DNA from: CAIQPS01 sp963721365 | GTDB taxonomy: Bacteria > Actinomycetota > Thermoleophilia > RBG-16-64-13 | Reading direction: 5' to 3' | Assembly (NCBI GenBank): GCA_963721365.1 | Contig: CAVRJE010000018.1 | Location: 26,371 to 90,370 of the forward strand | DNA length: 64,000 bases | In this document: positions 9,046 through 19,496 of the stretch, in pieces | Layout of the letters: every line of letters begins with the position of its first letter | Position numbering within the stretch: position 1 is the stretch's first letter | The notes under the pieces: model-generated | The model's database searches: none | Told to the model about the DNA's origin: nothing | Seen by the model: only the letters and a program-made list of their open reading frames with translations | Position numbers and translations under genes: made by a program

Positions 9046-11315
9046 ATGGTAGCCAACAAGACACATAGCGAATCCTCCCGTAGTCTCCTTGCGAGGCTGG
9101 CGAAGCTGTATGAGGTGCAGACCCGCTACCGGGATGCGCTCGGCCGCGAGCGGGAGCCCTCCGACGATAGTCTCCTCAAGACTTTACTCGCCTTGGGCGC
9201 CGACGTGAATGGTCCGTCGGGTCTCGCCTCCGCCGTTCGAGCCCGGGAGGCGGAGCTCTGGGGGACGATGATCGAGCCGGTAGTGGTCGCTTGGGACGGA
9301 GCGCTGCCCGACGTTCGTGCTGCGGCTGCCCGCCGGCGTCGCCCGCTCATCGGCCACGGCACTCCATCTGACTCTTACCCGGGAAGACGGATCGGGCGCG
9401 CAGGGGGAGGTGCCGCTCGACCGGTTGAGGAGCGTCGACGAGGCAGAGGTCGATGGCCGCTCCTTCGCGGCCCTCTCGCTGTCCCGTGGCCAGGGGAAGC
9501 GAGTCGTGCAAGGGGCCGGCGGCCTCCCGACCGGGTATCACCGGCTGCGGGTGGAAGCGCGGGGAAGTGTGGGCGAGGCCGTCGTGATATCGGCTCCCCG
9601 GCGCTGCTGGGAGCCGGAGACCGGTGTTCCCCAGTCGGCCGGCACCGGGAGACGGCGCCGCTCCCGCCGGCTCCAAGGGAGACCACGCGGGTGCCGAGCC
9701 CGCGGCCGGCGGCGCGACCGATGGACGAGCCGCTGCGCGCGCTCGCGGGCAGGCAGTGGGGGGTGTTCGCCCCTGTGTACGCGTTGCGGAGCGCGCGAGA
9801 CTGGGGGGCCGGCGACCTGGCCGATCTGAAGGCGCTTGTGGAGTGGACTGGGGAGCAGGGCGGATCTCTGGTGGCGACGCTGCCGCTCCTCGCCGCCTCG
9901 TTCGGGGAGGGAGCCGACCCGTCGCCCTATCGCCCGCTTACCCGGCTCTTCTGGAACGAGTTCTTCCTGGCGCCGGAGGGCGTCGAGGAGTGGCAGAGCT
10001 GCGAACCGGCGCGACGCCTGTGGAACTCCGCCGGGACGCAGAGGCTGCGGGACGCGCTCCGGGCCACGGACGTGGTGGACTACCCAGCGGTAATGGCGCT
10101 CAAACGGACCGTGATCGAGGAATTGGCGCGCTGCTTTTTCGAGCACGCGGGCGAAGCCCGGCGGCGCGGCTATGAAGGCTATCTCCGAGACAATCCGTTC
10201 GCCCGCGACTACGCCGCCTTCCGAGCCGCGGAGGACGCCCGCGGGTGCCTGGGCCACGCGGGCCGGGCCACCGGGCGGGGCTGGAGGCAGACGGCCGAGC
10301 AGTATCACCTGTACTGTCAGTGGCAGATGGACCGCCAGTTGGCCGGACTGTCGGGCAAGGGAGCGGCGGGGCTGCTTTTGGATCTCCCCTTGGGGGTGCA
10401 TCCCGACGGGTTCGACGTGGAGCGCTGGCCGGAGCTGTTCGCGACCGGCATGTCCACCGGGGCGCCGCCCGACATGTTCTTCGCGAACGGACAGGACTGG
10501 ACCACGCCGCCGCTTCGTCCCCAGGAGGATCGGCGCGCGGCTACCCCTACTTCGGCGCCTGCCTTCGGAACCTCATGCGTCACGCCTCGGTGCTGAGGAT
10601 CGACCACATGATGTCGTTCCATCGTCTGTTCTGGATACCGGCGGGCATGGAGCCGAAGGACGGCGTCTACGTCACCTACCCGGCCGAGGAGCTGTACGCC
10701 GTCCTCTCCCGGGAATCCCACCGCTATCAGACCGCCGTCGTCGGCGAAGACCTGGGTACCGTGCCCAACGGGGTCCGGGCGAGCATGGGCCGACACGCCG
10801 TAGCCCGCACCTGGATCTTCCTGGGGTCGCTGCGGCCTCGGGCGAAGATCATGACCGCGGAGGTCCCCCCGGGTGCTCTCGTCACACTGGAGACGCACGA
10901 CATGGTGCCGCTCGCCGGCTTCCTGCATGGCGACGACATAGAGACTCGGGTGGAGACAGGCCAACTCGACCCCGAGGCGGCGCACCGCGAATCCGCCGCG
11001 CGCCGCCGTCTGGTGGCCCGTCTGGCCCGTCTGTTCGGAGCCCCGGAGGACGATCCCGCCCGAGCCGCGAGGCCGATCCTCGCGGGGAGCCTTGCCTATC
11101 TGGCCCGCAGCACCGCGAAGATCATCCTCGTCAACCTCGAGGACCTCCTACTGGAGCGCCGGCCGCAGAACGTGCCCGGCACGGAGCGCGAGCGGCCGAA
11201 CTGGCGGCGCAAGATAGCCGTTTGCCTCGAAGAACTGCCGCGGCGCCAGCAGGCCAGCGGGCTGCTGAATCTGGGCAGCCCCGGCCGCGGGACCCTGGCC
11301 GGCGCGTCTTCCTAG
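9046..11315 (+). CDS. malQ: 4-alpha-glucanotransferase (amylomaltase, GH77)
   Basis: This enzyme transfers segments of alpha-1,4-glucan chains and works with the phosphorylase in maltodextrin turnover. An N-terminal domain of about 200 residues precedes the TIM barrel, which starts near WGVFAPVYALRSARDWG (about 9757). Catalytic motifs are visible: the nucleophile in VLRIDHMMSFHRLFW, the acid/base glutamate in VVGEDLGTVP, and the third carboxylate region THDMVPLAGF. The family signature NVPGTERERPNWRRK is near the end. Frame breaks occur near 9310, 9600-9710 and 10530. The stop overlaps by 3 bp the stop of the convergent polymerase gene. All active-site residues I can place are present. Confidence 0.88.
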
Positions 11316-13799
11316 TCCGTCGAAAGCTTCTGGATCAACTGTATCGTCTCAGCCATCGCCGGCTCCAGAGGGTTCCGTTCGTCGGCGCCGGCGATGAAAC
11401 CGGAGGCCAGCTCGAGAAGTCGCCTCTGAGTCAGATCTCGGTACTTCTCGGCGGCTCGTACGGACGCGTAGCCCTGGGCAAGTGAACCGATCGCGGTCCC
11501 GGCGGCGGGAACGGTGCCGGCACCGGCCAGTCCCGACCAGTCATGCTGGTCGACGAACGACGTGGCCGGAGCCGTTGCCTCCAGATCGCTTCCCCTGCCC
11601 TCCGCGTAGGCCTTTGCGGCAAGAAGATCCAGAGTGGCCCATGCGGCTCTGTAGTAGTTCGCCCAATCCGCCGGCTCTCTGGCGATCGCCTTCTCGTGAG
11701 CCGCGATAGCCAGGGCGAGGTCGTCGAGCGCGGCTCCGGCTCGGTCCGGCTGTTGGGAAGTGAGGGCATCGCGGGCGGCGCCGGTGTAGATGGAGGCCTG
11801 AGTGACATATGGGCTCGCGTCACCGGGAGCGAACCAGCGGGCAGACGCTGCCCGTCCGGCCGCGGCCGGCGGGTCGGTCCGGGAGAGGGCCAGGGCCGAG
11901 TTCTGGATCTGCGCAGAGAGGAAGGCCGGCCCGACGAGCAGCAACACTGCGACTGAAAGCACGATCAGCCCGATACGGAAGGTCTGCGACAAGGGACCGG
12001 GAGGCCGGAGCGGGCCGATGCCCCACCTCTTTCTCTGCGCTCGCCGCGGACCAGGGCGGGATTCTGGTGCCTTCGCATCCGGGGCCGTGTCGGCTCTCGC
12101 GGTCATGCTCTCCCGGTTCTGCGGCAACCGTCCGGTGATTCTGGGCCACATAGTCCCTGCCCGGGCATCGACGGAGGCTAGACCGGCGGCCAGCATCAAC
12201 AGCGCGGGGATGCTCACGCCCGCCGCCTGCCAGAGCCACTCGACATTGGCAAAGACGAACCAGTACGCGGCCCCGACGAAGAGAGCCATCTCCCAGCCAT
12301 AAACCATGGGATCGACGCCCCACCGGGAGACGTCGCCCCGGCCACCCGGCAGGTGCGCCCGTGCCGCCCGGCTTTCGCCCCGCGTGTGCAGCCACGTCTG
12401 TCTCGCTCGTCCCCAACCCGCGGCGAAGCGCGGCCACAGGATCCCGACGATGGCGACAAGCATCCCGCCGAAGGCGAGCAAGCCGCCGACGATACCGGTG
12501 TCGCCAAGCACCTGCAGCGTTATGGAGTGAGCCCGCCTCGGTTCGCCGGTGTAGCCGGCATCGGTCCGCAACCGATCGTACTGCAGCGGGAAGTTGTCCG
12601 CTCCTGCGCCGAGCCAAGGCGCTTCCTCGAACTCGCGCCACGCCACCTTCCACATCCCCATCCTTCCGGCGGAAGACGTCTCGGCGACACGAGGTTGGCC
12701 GGTTTCGCCAGATATCGTGGTGCTCTGCTGCGCGCTGTCCGTGGTGAACCGGCGCCAGGTTTGCGACATCCACCCGAACGGGCCGCCCTCGTCTTTGGTC
12801 AGAGTCACCGCCCCGTACACAAGGCCGGCCACACAAGCGACGAGGATGACGGTCCCGAATATCGCCTTCATCCGCCCGCTCACGCGCACCCACGTTTCGA
12901 GAAGCGAAAGGATCGTCCCAATGAAGGCCGCCGTTATCACCGCCACCGTGAGCGTGCGAGCGGCCAGCGCCCCGGTCAAAGCCTCCGGGCCCTGCACCCA
13001 GTACTTGTTGAACTGAGGAAACGCGTATGCCATGAGCATGGCCGGAACAAGGAGGTAGAAGAGCAGCCGCAAGCGGGCCGGCGAAAGCAGGAACATGAGC
13101 ACCAATGTGATGGCCATACTCCATGTGGCTGCCAGGGATTGGGTCAGCATGGCGAGTCCCAGTAGCCCTGTCGCCAGGCCGAGGGCCAGTCCCCGGACGG
13201 GCGCCCGCTCGTTCGGGCCGGACGCCAGCCACATGAGCGGCCAGAACGAGATGAGGAACATCGCGGCTGCGCTGTCGGGGTCGCTCGCGGGGTATGCCAG
13301 TCGATTTGACAAGAAGAGGCGGGGAAGGTCGCTCGTCGACCAGAGGCGCCACACACAAACGGCGAGGAGCGCGGAAGCCGCGAGCCAGCAACAGATAGCG
13401 GAAGGCCGCTCTGGCAGGAGTCGCGGTGAAGTAGACCAGGGCCAGGGCCAGCACGAGCAGGTACGCGAAGGTCCGCCCGGATTCAAGCCACGCCCTGCCG
13501 CTCGATGCTGCCCACAACATTGACGCGGCCACCCAGACTGAGTACGCACCAAGCAGGGCCAGCACCGTGAGAGAGAGTTGCCGCGGCCGGCGAGGGTAGG
13601 CGATCAGAACCGCCACGACCAGCCCGAAAACGGCCAGGACCAGCACCGGCACGAGCCACTGTCTGGCTGGATATCCCCCAGAGGAGAACGCGAGCCACAG
13701 CCAGATGGCGAGCAGAAACGCGATGGACAGGACGGAAAGAAGGAGAGCTCGACTGCCGGGATGTCCGGCGTCATCAGTCGTCAACCGATCGACCGGCAT
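11312..13799 (-). CDS. O-antigen ligase / polymerase-like membrane protein with C-terminal helical repeat domain
   Basis: This multi-spanning membrane protein of about 830 residues has at least ten hydrophobic helices. Its periplasmic loop matches the Wzy_C/O-antigen ligase type: MGMWKVAWREFEEAPWLGAG, then a conserved His in RAHSITLQVLGDTGIVGGL. The C-terminal 200 residues after a last transmembrane helix are alanine-rich and resemble TPR helices. The family joins glycans to lipid carriers or polymerises surface polysaccharide. The frame breaks near 13385-13395. I prefer the ATG at 13799; an in-frame ATG at 13898 exists but adds an arginine-rich stretch. UDP-glucose dehydrogenase nearby would fit surface glycan synthesis. 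Confidence 0.75.
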
Positions 13800-13967
13800 T
13801 CTACCCTCGACATCTCCTAGCAAGCCACCCCTCCTTCTCTCAAACGACTCTACCACGAGACGCGACTCACGGCGGCGCGACCGCCGAGCGATTGACAATG
13901 CGGTCCCCGGCTCGTACCGTGAGGGCAGGATGAACCGGAGTGCTGTCGTTCGAAGGAGGGAAGCAGA

Positions 13968-14486
13968 GTGGCTGATGAACTAAAGACATGCGCTAACTGC
14001 GGCAATGCCCAGGCCACAGGCGCGTTCTGCGAAGCGTGTGGCGCCAAACTGCCGGCTGCGGTTGCCGCGGTGGCAACTACCCCTTCTGCGGATCCGGCGC
14101 CCACCGCTCAGCCGGTCTCGCCCCCACCGCCGCCGCCGCCCGTCGCCGCTCAGCCTGCCCCGCCACCTCCACCGCCGGGCTCGTACGCTGATATCACGGG
14201 CAAGGGTTTTTGGACGAAGTTCTTCGATTTCTCGTTCAATGACTTCATCACGCCCAGCGTCATCAAGGTGCTCTTCATCCTGTTCATGGTGGTGATAGGG
14301 CTTGGCTTCCTCGGCGGCGTCATCAACGGGTTCATGTGGTCTCCCGTTCTGGGGGTGTTCGCTCTTATCGGAGGCCTCATCTGGGGATTCGTCTCTCTCA
14401 TACTCGCCCGAGTCTTCCTCGAGATCGTTATCGTGTTCTTCCACATCCACGACAACACGAAGGAGATCGCCAAGAGCAAGCGGTGA
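13968..14486 (+). CDS. Zinc-ribbon, proline-rich DUF4282 membrane protein
   Basis: The 172-residue protein starts with a double CxxC zinc ribbon (CANCGNAQ, CEACGAKL). A proline/alanine-rich linker of about 50 residues follows, and then a DUF4282-type domain with FFDFSFNDFITPSVIKVLF, two transmembrane helices and a cytoplasmic end at FHIHDNTKEI. It is a predicted inner-membrane protein of unknown function. The start is GTG 13968, with AGGAGG 9-10 nt upstream. A strong terminator follows. The same zinc-ribbon plus proline-linker design recurs in the gene ending at 34787. No frame break. Confidence 0.75.
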   Translation: MADELKTCANCGNAQATGAFCEACGAKLPAAVAAVATTPSADPAPTAQPVSPPPPPPPVAAQPAPPPPPPGSYADITGKGFWTKFFDFSFNDFITPSVIKVLFILFMVVIGLGFLGGVINGFMWSPVLGVFALIGGLIWGFVSLILARVFLEIVIVFFHIHDNTKEIAKSKR

Positions 14487-14543
14487 GTCTGGCGCGGCGG
14501 TCTTGTTGCTGTCGCCCCACCTAGCAGCCTCCTCGGAGAACGA

Positions 14544-14571
14544 AAAGGGGCCGCCGGAAGGCGGCCCCTTT
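14544..14571. terminator. Bidirectional rho-independent terminator
   Basis: A perfect 12-bp stem (AAAGGGGCCGCC / GGCGGCCCCTTT) encloses a GGAA tetraloop. It carries A residues on one side and T residues on the other, so it can end transcription of both the DUF4282 gene and the convergent small gene at 14621. Confidence 0.9.
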
Positions 14572-14620
14572 CTATCGAGGTCCGGCTCGCGATCTAGAAT
14601 CGCCCGCCGGTCCTGTCGCC

Positions 14621-14863
14621 TCAGTCCTTGACCAAGAAGATCTCGGCGCCCCGTTGGACGACCCGGATGTTCTTGACGTCTTCCGCCTCGAGGACTTTCC
14701 GCAGGCCCTGCACCAGAGTCACCGGTTTACGGTCCGTTCCCGCGACGACAGCGCTCTTCGCGCCACTCGCCAGGAACTCGTTGACGATCTCCTTGTAGAA
14801 ACTCGATCGCTGCCGCATGGGCACGGCTTGGGGAATCAATTCGAACCCCTTACCCTTGGCCAT
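14621..14863 (-). CDS. Small conserved-looking hypothetical protein (80 aa)
   Basis: The protein is soluble, basic and without membrane segments. It includes RSSFYKEIVNEFLASGAKSA and ends in VVQRGAEIFLVKD, suggesting a compact alpha/beta fold; no family is recognised. I choose ATG 14863 because GAGG lies 8 nt upstream, rather than the earlier in-frame ATG at 14881. It ends just before the shared terminator at 14544-14571 and lies downstream of the AT-rich gap after ugd. Coding is supported by composition and the ribosome site, not by homology I can name. Confidence 0.6.
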   Translation of the reverse strand: MAKGKGFELIPQAVPMRQRSSFYKEIVNEFLASGAKSAVVAGTDRKPVTLVQGLRKVLEAEDVKNIRVVQRGAEIFLVKD

Positions 14864-14881
14864 TGCCGACCTCACTTTCAA

Positions 14882-15093
14882 ATGTGCAATAGCGATGCAT
14901 AGACAATACTACCATCGAACACCCGTGCCCTAAACTGGGGTCATGCCTCATAGGTGCTTCTTCTACCAATATTGTACAGAGAATGAATAATGAACACGAC
15001 CACAACCAGACGATGAAACTGGTCGGGACAAACAGGCTGACTGAATCTGTAACGCCAACGACGAGATAGATCACGAACGAACCGAGGATGCTG
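14882..15093. other. AT-rich spacer between ugd and the small gene
   Basis: This 212-bp stretch is conspicuously AT-rich compared with its flanks. On the minus strand an open frame continues from inside the end of ugd and could encode two hydrophobic segments (ILGSFVIYLVVGV and TSFIVWLWSCSLFILC). It lacks a good start codon and ribosome site and does not use the G/C-ending codons of its neighbours. It may be horizontally acquired remnant sequence or a promoter-bearing spacer. No RNA gene is recognised. Confidence 0.35.
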
Positions 15094-16380
15094 CTAAGGC
15101 TTTCTTCCCACACCCTCGTAGGCAAAGCCCAGCCCAGTGAGCAAGGCTCCGTCGAGAGCGTTCCGGCCGTCGATGACGACAGGCCGGGCCATCAGCTCCC
15201 GGGCGGCAGCCCAATCCAGTTCGAGGAACTCGTCCCATTCGGTCACCAGGACGCACGCATCGGCGCCTTCGAGGGCGGAGAGCGCCGAGGGCATGCAGCG
15301 GAGGGCCGGCAGAAGCTCCCGCATGTTGTCCATCGCCACGGGGTCGTAGCCCACCACCTGGGCGCCTTCGGCAATAAGCCGCCCGGCGAGCACAATGGAC
15401 GAAGCCTGCCTGATGTCGTCCGTGTTCGGCTTGAAAGCAAGGCCCAACAGGGCAATGCGCCGGCCGCGCAGCTCGTCGCCAAGGTGGCGCTTGAGCTTGC
15501 CAATGACCTTGCGCTTCTGCAGCTCGTTCACTTCGATGACCGCGTTGAGCAACTGGAAGTGGTATCCCGAGTTGCCCGCTATCTGCTTGAGGGCGGACAC
15601 GTCCTTGGGGAAGCAGCTTCCGCCGTAACCGATGCCTGCCTGAAGGAAGTGTGGCCCGATACGGCGGTCCAGTCCCATCCCCCGGGCCACGACGGTGACG
15701 TCGGCCCCCGTCGCCTCACAGACGTTGGCGATCTCGTTGATGAAGCTGATCTTGGTGGCGAGGAAGGCGTTCGAGGCGTACTTGATCATCTCCGCCGACG
15801 CCACGTCTGTCGTCAGCACCGGCGAATCGATGCCCTGGTACAGCTCGGCAACCCGTTCGGCCACTCCCGGCTCGTCCGCCCCTACCACGATGCGGTCGGC
15901 GTGCATGAAGTCCTCGATGGCCGTCCCTTCCCGGAGGAACTCCGGATTGGAGGCGTAGCGGACGTGGCCGTGCCCGCGAGCCGCGAGCTCGGCTTTGACC
16001 GCGCCACCGGTACCCACCGGCACCGTGGATTTGGTCACCAGGACGCGTTCGGCCTGGTCTGGGGGTAGGCTGTCGAGGGCCTGCCAGATGCGGGAAAGAT
16101 CGGCGTCGCCCGAGTAGGTGGAGGGCGTGTCGACGCACAAGAAGATGAATTCGGCCCCGGCATACGCCCTAGCGAGGTCGGTGGTGAAGTCGATGCGCTC
16201 CCTCTCCCTACCTATCAGCTCCGCCAGCCCCGGCTCGTAGATAGGGATGTCCCCGGCGCGCAGCAATTCCACTTTTTCGGCATCAACATCGAGTGCGACC
16301 ACGTCGTGCCCGAGATGCGCCATGCAGGCCGCCGTGACCAGCCCCACATACCCCGCCCCGACGATGGCCAACCGGCTCAC
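15094..16380 (-). CDS. ugd: UDP-glucose 6-dehydrogenase
   Basis: This 428-residue enzyme oxidises UDP-glucose to UDP-glucuronate with two NAD+. The N-terminal Rossmann fold starts with IVGAGYVGLVTAAC. KSTVPVGTG and NPEFLREG follow at the expected places, and the central helix leads to the catalytic cysteine in GYGGSCFPKD (about residue 260). The C-terminal domain contains LGLAFKPNTDDIR and LVTEWDEF. It begins with GTG at 16380. The gene supplies precursor for uronic-acid-containing glycans, in keeping with the O-antigen ligase-like gene nearby. No frame break. Confidence 0.95.
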   Translation of the reverse strand: MSRLAIVGAGYVGLVTAACMAHLGHDVVALDVDAEKVELLRAGDIPIYEPGLAELIGRERERIDFTTDLARAYAGAEFIFLCVDTPSTYSGDADLSRIWQALDSLPPDQAERVLVTKSTVPVGTGGAVKAELAARGHGHVRYASNPEFLREGTAIEDFMHADRIVVGADEPGVAERVAELYQGIDSPVLTTDVASAEMIKYASNAFLATKISFINEIANVCEATGADVTVVARGMGLDRRIGPHFLQAGIGYGGSCFPKDVSALKQIAGNSGYHFQLLNAVIEVNELQKRKVIGKLKRHLGDELRGRRIALLGLAFKPNTDDIRQASSIVLAGRLIAEGAQVVGYDPVAMDNMRELLPALRCMPSALSALEGADACVLVTEWDEFLELDWAAARELMARPVVIDGRNALDGALLTGLGFAYEGVGRKP

Positions 16381-16405
16381 GATCCGTACCGTTCAGGCTG
16401 TCTCA

Positions 16406-16522
16406 TCACTCCGTCCTCAAGAAGTCGATGATGGTCTGCACCAATCCTTGCACAATCTTATCCTGATGCGCGGCGGTCCTGAGCACCGGTTCCCCCGTGT
16501 CGCGCTCGTGCGGGTCGGCCAT
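16406..16522 (-). CDS. Tiny ORF coupled to the LOG-like gene (38 aa)
   Basis: An ATG at 16522 overlaps the stop of the LOG-like gene by one base (TGATG), so it could be translated by reinitiation. It encodes 38 residues with a polar start and a helical end, DKIVQGLVQTIIDFLRTE. No family is recognised. The tight coupling is the main argument that it is real. Confidence 0.45.
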   Translation of the reverse strand: MADPHERDTGEPVLRTAAHQDKIVQGLVQTIIDFLRTE

Positions 16523-17007
16523 CAGACCGCCCTCCGAGCGTCGAGCGCCTGCCGTATCAAGGCCATCGCCTCCGAGGGGGACGAGGCATACCAGATTCCT
16601 TCCGTGCCCAGGTCGTTCTGTAGACGCCAACCGGACAGGATGACCACCGGCCGGCCTACCCTGGCCGCGAGCCCGATCTCGGAGAGCGTGCCGTAGCTGC
16701 CCCCGATCGCGATGACCGCATCCCCGGAACTGACGACCGCGAGGTTGCGGGCGTGACCCAGGCCGGTGGTGATGACATGGTCAAGGTAGGGATTGGCCGG
16801 GCTCCGGTCGTGGCCGGGCAAGATGCCGATGGTGGACCCTCCGGCCTCCCTGGCGCCGCGCGCGGCCGCCTCCATGATGCCCGACAGCCCGCCACACACG
16901 AGTGTCGCTCCGGCCCTGGCAACGAGACCGCCCACTTCCATTGCTGTCGCGTACTCGGCGGCTCCGCACTGACCTCCGCCGATCACCGAGATGTACTCCG
17001 GTTGCAT
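16522..17007 (-). CDS. LOG-like / lysine-decarboxylase-fold protein (TIGR00725 type)
   Basis: The 161-residue protein has the Rossmann-like fold of the LOG (lonely guy) and molybdenum-cofactor-carrier-like group. ISVIGGGQCG is at the start, LVCGGLSGIMEAAARGA is near residue 40, and IAIGGSYGTLSEIGLA is near 105. That last motif resembles the PGGxGTxxE active-site loop but has GGSYGTLSE. Members hydrolyse nucleoside monophosphates or bind nucleotides; the substrate here is unknown. The start ATG 17007 has no Shine-Dalgarno site but a TATTCT hexamer 6 nt upstream. It lies downstream of the helicase gene, separated by a long inverted repeat. No frame break. Confidence 0.8.
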   Translation of the reverse strand: MQPEYISVIGGGQCGAAEYATAMEVGGLVARAGATLVCGGLSGIMEAAARGAREAGGSTIGILPGHDRSPANPYLDHVITTGLGHARNLAVVSSGDAVIAIGGSYGTLSEIGLAARVGRPVVILSGWRLQNDLGTEGIWYASSPSEAMALIRQALDARRAV

Positions 17008-17013
17008 CAGACT

Positions 17014-17019
17014 AGAATA
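17014..17019 (-). promoter_or_regulatory. -10 hexamer TATTCT, leaderless spacing to ATG 17007
   Basis: On the minus strand TATTCT is followed after only 6 nt by the ATG of the LOG-like gene, with no ribosome-binding site. This is the spacing expected when transcription begins at the start codon. Confidence 0.45.
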
Positions 17020-17046
17020 GCACCGGCCGCCCCACGAACTCAGCGT

Positions 17047-17114
17047 GGGAGAATCGTGACCCCTCGAAGGAGGAGTCGCAAAGCGCAGCCGGGACGAGGG
17101 GTCACGATTCTCCC
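17047..17114. repeat. 20-bp perfect inverted repeat at the helicase 3' end
   Basis: GGGAGAATCGTGACCCCTCG (17047-17066) is mirrored exactly by CGAGGGGTCACGATTCTCCC (17095-17114), with a 28-nt loop. The right arm covers the last codons and the stop of the helicase gene. No T-run follows either arm, so a simple terminator is unlikely. The form fits a small palindromic or MITE-like insert that may have supplied the stop codon, or an RNA stability stem. Confidence 0.75.
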
Positions 17115-19380
17115 CTGGCGTAAAGCATGGCTCCCAGCAGCCGGAGGGCCTGCTCCTTGTCGAGCGGCTCGTTCCAGTTGCCGCACTTGGGGGACTGCAC
17201 GCACGAAGGGCAACCGGTTTCGCAGGGGCAGTCTCTGACCAGTTTGTAGGCGTCCCTGACCCACTCCGGGAAGCGCTCGAAGCCCTGCCGCGATATGCCC
17301 ACCCCTCCCGCGTGGCCGTCGTATATGAAGATCGTCGGCTCCTCGGTCTGGGAATGGACCGGCGTGGAGAGACCGCCGATATCCCATCGGTCGCACATGG
17401 CGAAGAGGGGCAGCAGGGCGATGAGCGCGTGCTCGACGGCATGGATAGCCCCGGGCAGCCGGACCAACTCCGCCTCCGAGGGGAACAACTCGGCCGGGAG
17501 GGTGAACCACATAGCCTCGGTGACGAACTCCTGCGCGGGCAGATCGAGCTCCTGGGTGCCCAGCGCCTCGTTGCTGCCCGCCTTTCGCATCTGGAAGGCC
17601 ACCACCCGGCTGGTGACCGCGATCTGGCCCAGGTGCAGCGACAGCGGGCCGTGGGACGTCTGCAGGGTTTCGGTGAGGATGCGGGTGTCGGTCTCCCGCC
17701 GGGGCAGGGTGTGATACGAATCCCAGAACGGCCGCACCAGCGCCACCCGGCCGTCCAGATCGAGCTCCGTGACCAGGTAGGCGTCGCCCATGTGCAGGTA
17801 GACGGCCCCGGGGTGGAGTGCCGAAAAGGCGGTCTCGGCGCCTTCCGTGCCGACGATATCGCCCGTCTCTCCATCCACGATGGTGTACTGCTCGCCGGCG
17901 GTGGAACGCAGGCCGATCTTTGCCGCGGGGAACCCGGAGCCGGCGAAGAACCAGGAATCGTTCTTGCGCCGCACCAGGCCGTCCTCGGCTGCCCGCTCGA
18001 GAGCGGCCGGGAGCCCGGGCCCGAAGAACCGGGCGTCGTCGGCCCCGAGAGGGCCCTCGTAGGCCGCTGCTGCCAGGTGGTCAAGATGGATGAACGGATT
18101 GGCGAAATCGACCGTGGCGGCCTCCACGTCGCGCTCCAGAAGCATCTCGGGGTGGTTGACGAAGAACTGCTCGAGCGCGTCGTTGCCGGCCACGAAGATG
18201 CCCAGGCTCTCGCCCTTGCCCCGGCCGGCGCGGCCCCATTGCTGCCACAGGCTGGCCATGGTGCCGGGATAGCCGACGGTGATGGCGGCGTCGAGAGCCC
18301 CGATGTCTATGCCCAGCTCGAGCGCGCTCGTACAGACGACCGCCAGAAGTTGCCCGCCGAACAGCTTCGCCTCGATGCTGCGGCGTTGCTCAGGGGTGTA
18401 GCCGGCGCGATAGGGAGAGAGGCGGTGGGCGAGCCCGGCGTCGATCTCCCGGAGCCGGTCCGCCGTCAACTGGTAGATGAGCTCGGCGGTGCGCCGGGAC
18501 TTGGTGAAGCAGATGGAGCGCACCTGGTTGCGGACGAGTTCGGCAAGCAGATCGGCCGCCTCGGTGGTGGGGCTGCGCCGCACATTGAGCTCGTCCTCCA
18601 CCAGAGGCGGCTGCCAGAACACTATCTTGCGGGCTCCGACCGGGGCCCCGTCACCGCTGATGTGGGTCACGTCCACCCCGGTGAGGTTGGCGGCATGTTC
18701 GCGCGCGTTCCGGATGGTGGCCGATGCCAGGATGAACCGCGGCTCCGCTCCGTAGAACGACGCCACCCGCCGGAGCCGGCGCAGGACGTTGGCCACGTTG
18801 CTGCCGAAGACCCCCCGGTAGGTGTGGGCCTCGTCGATGACCACGTAGCGGAGGTTGTAAGAAGAAGTCGTCCCAGCGCTCGTGCCGGGGGAGCAGGCTC
18901 ACGTGGATCATGTCCGGGTTGGTGAGAAGCACGCGGGCTTTCTGTCTGGCCACCTGCCGGGCGGCGGTAGGCGTGTCGCCATCGTAGGTGGCCGTCTCCA
19001 CCTGCCTGCCGGCGAGAAGGCGGATGCGGCGCAACTGGTCCTGGGCGAGCGCCTTGGTGGGGTAGAGGTAGATGGCCCGGGCGTGAGGGTCGCGAAGCAG
19101 GCCGTCGAGCACCGGCAGGTTGAAGCACAGGCTCTTGCCTGAGGCGGTGCCGGTGGTGACCATGAAGTCCTCGCCCCGCTGGCCGGCGTTCCAGCACTCG
19201 GCCTGGTGGGTCCACAGGCGTTTGATGCCCTGCGCTGCCAGGGCGTCGACGAGCTGCAGATGGAGTCCGCGGGGCAGGTCCGCCCGCCGCCCCGGGCGGG
19301 CGGGGAGGACGGTCTCGTGCTCGATCTGGGGGAAGTCTCTCGGTGGAGAGGAGATCGAACAATGGGCGTCTGTCTCTCAT
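17102..19380 (-). CDS. DEAD/DEAH superfamily 2 helicase with C-terminal zinc domain (MrfA/YprA-like)
   Basis: This helicase of about 760 residues belongs to the group containing B. subtilis MrfA/YprA, linked to DNA repair. Visible motifs are TGTASGKS (Walker A), YPTKALAQDQ, TNPDM, VIDEAHTYRG (DEAH box), LASATIRN, CTSALELGIDIG and WQQWGRAGR. The C-terminal region (DUF1998-like) carries FIYDGHAGGVGI and a four-cysteine zinc cluster CPCETGCPSC plus KCGN. The start ATG 19380 gives MRDRRPLFDLLS. Frame breaks lie near 19335, restoring RDFPQIEHETVLPARPGR, and near 18850, just before the DEAH box. All core motifs are intact across the breaks. Confidence 0.87.
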
Positions 19381-19496
19381 GGGTAAAGGGTAGCCCAGCG
19401 GAGCGGATGCGGCCATGCGGCCAAAGGTGGAGAGGGGCGGCCCCGTGGGGCGCGCCGCCGGGCGACGACGTCCGCGCGGCGGCGTCTGGCTGAGGC

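Noticed and set aside
14837..14850. TTCGAA-type T-loop sequence that could mark a tRNA
   Set aside because: It lies within the coding sequence of the small gene at 14621-14863, and no cloverleaf forms.
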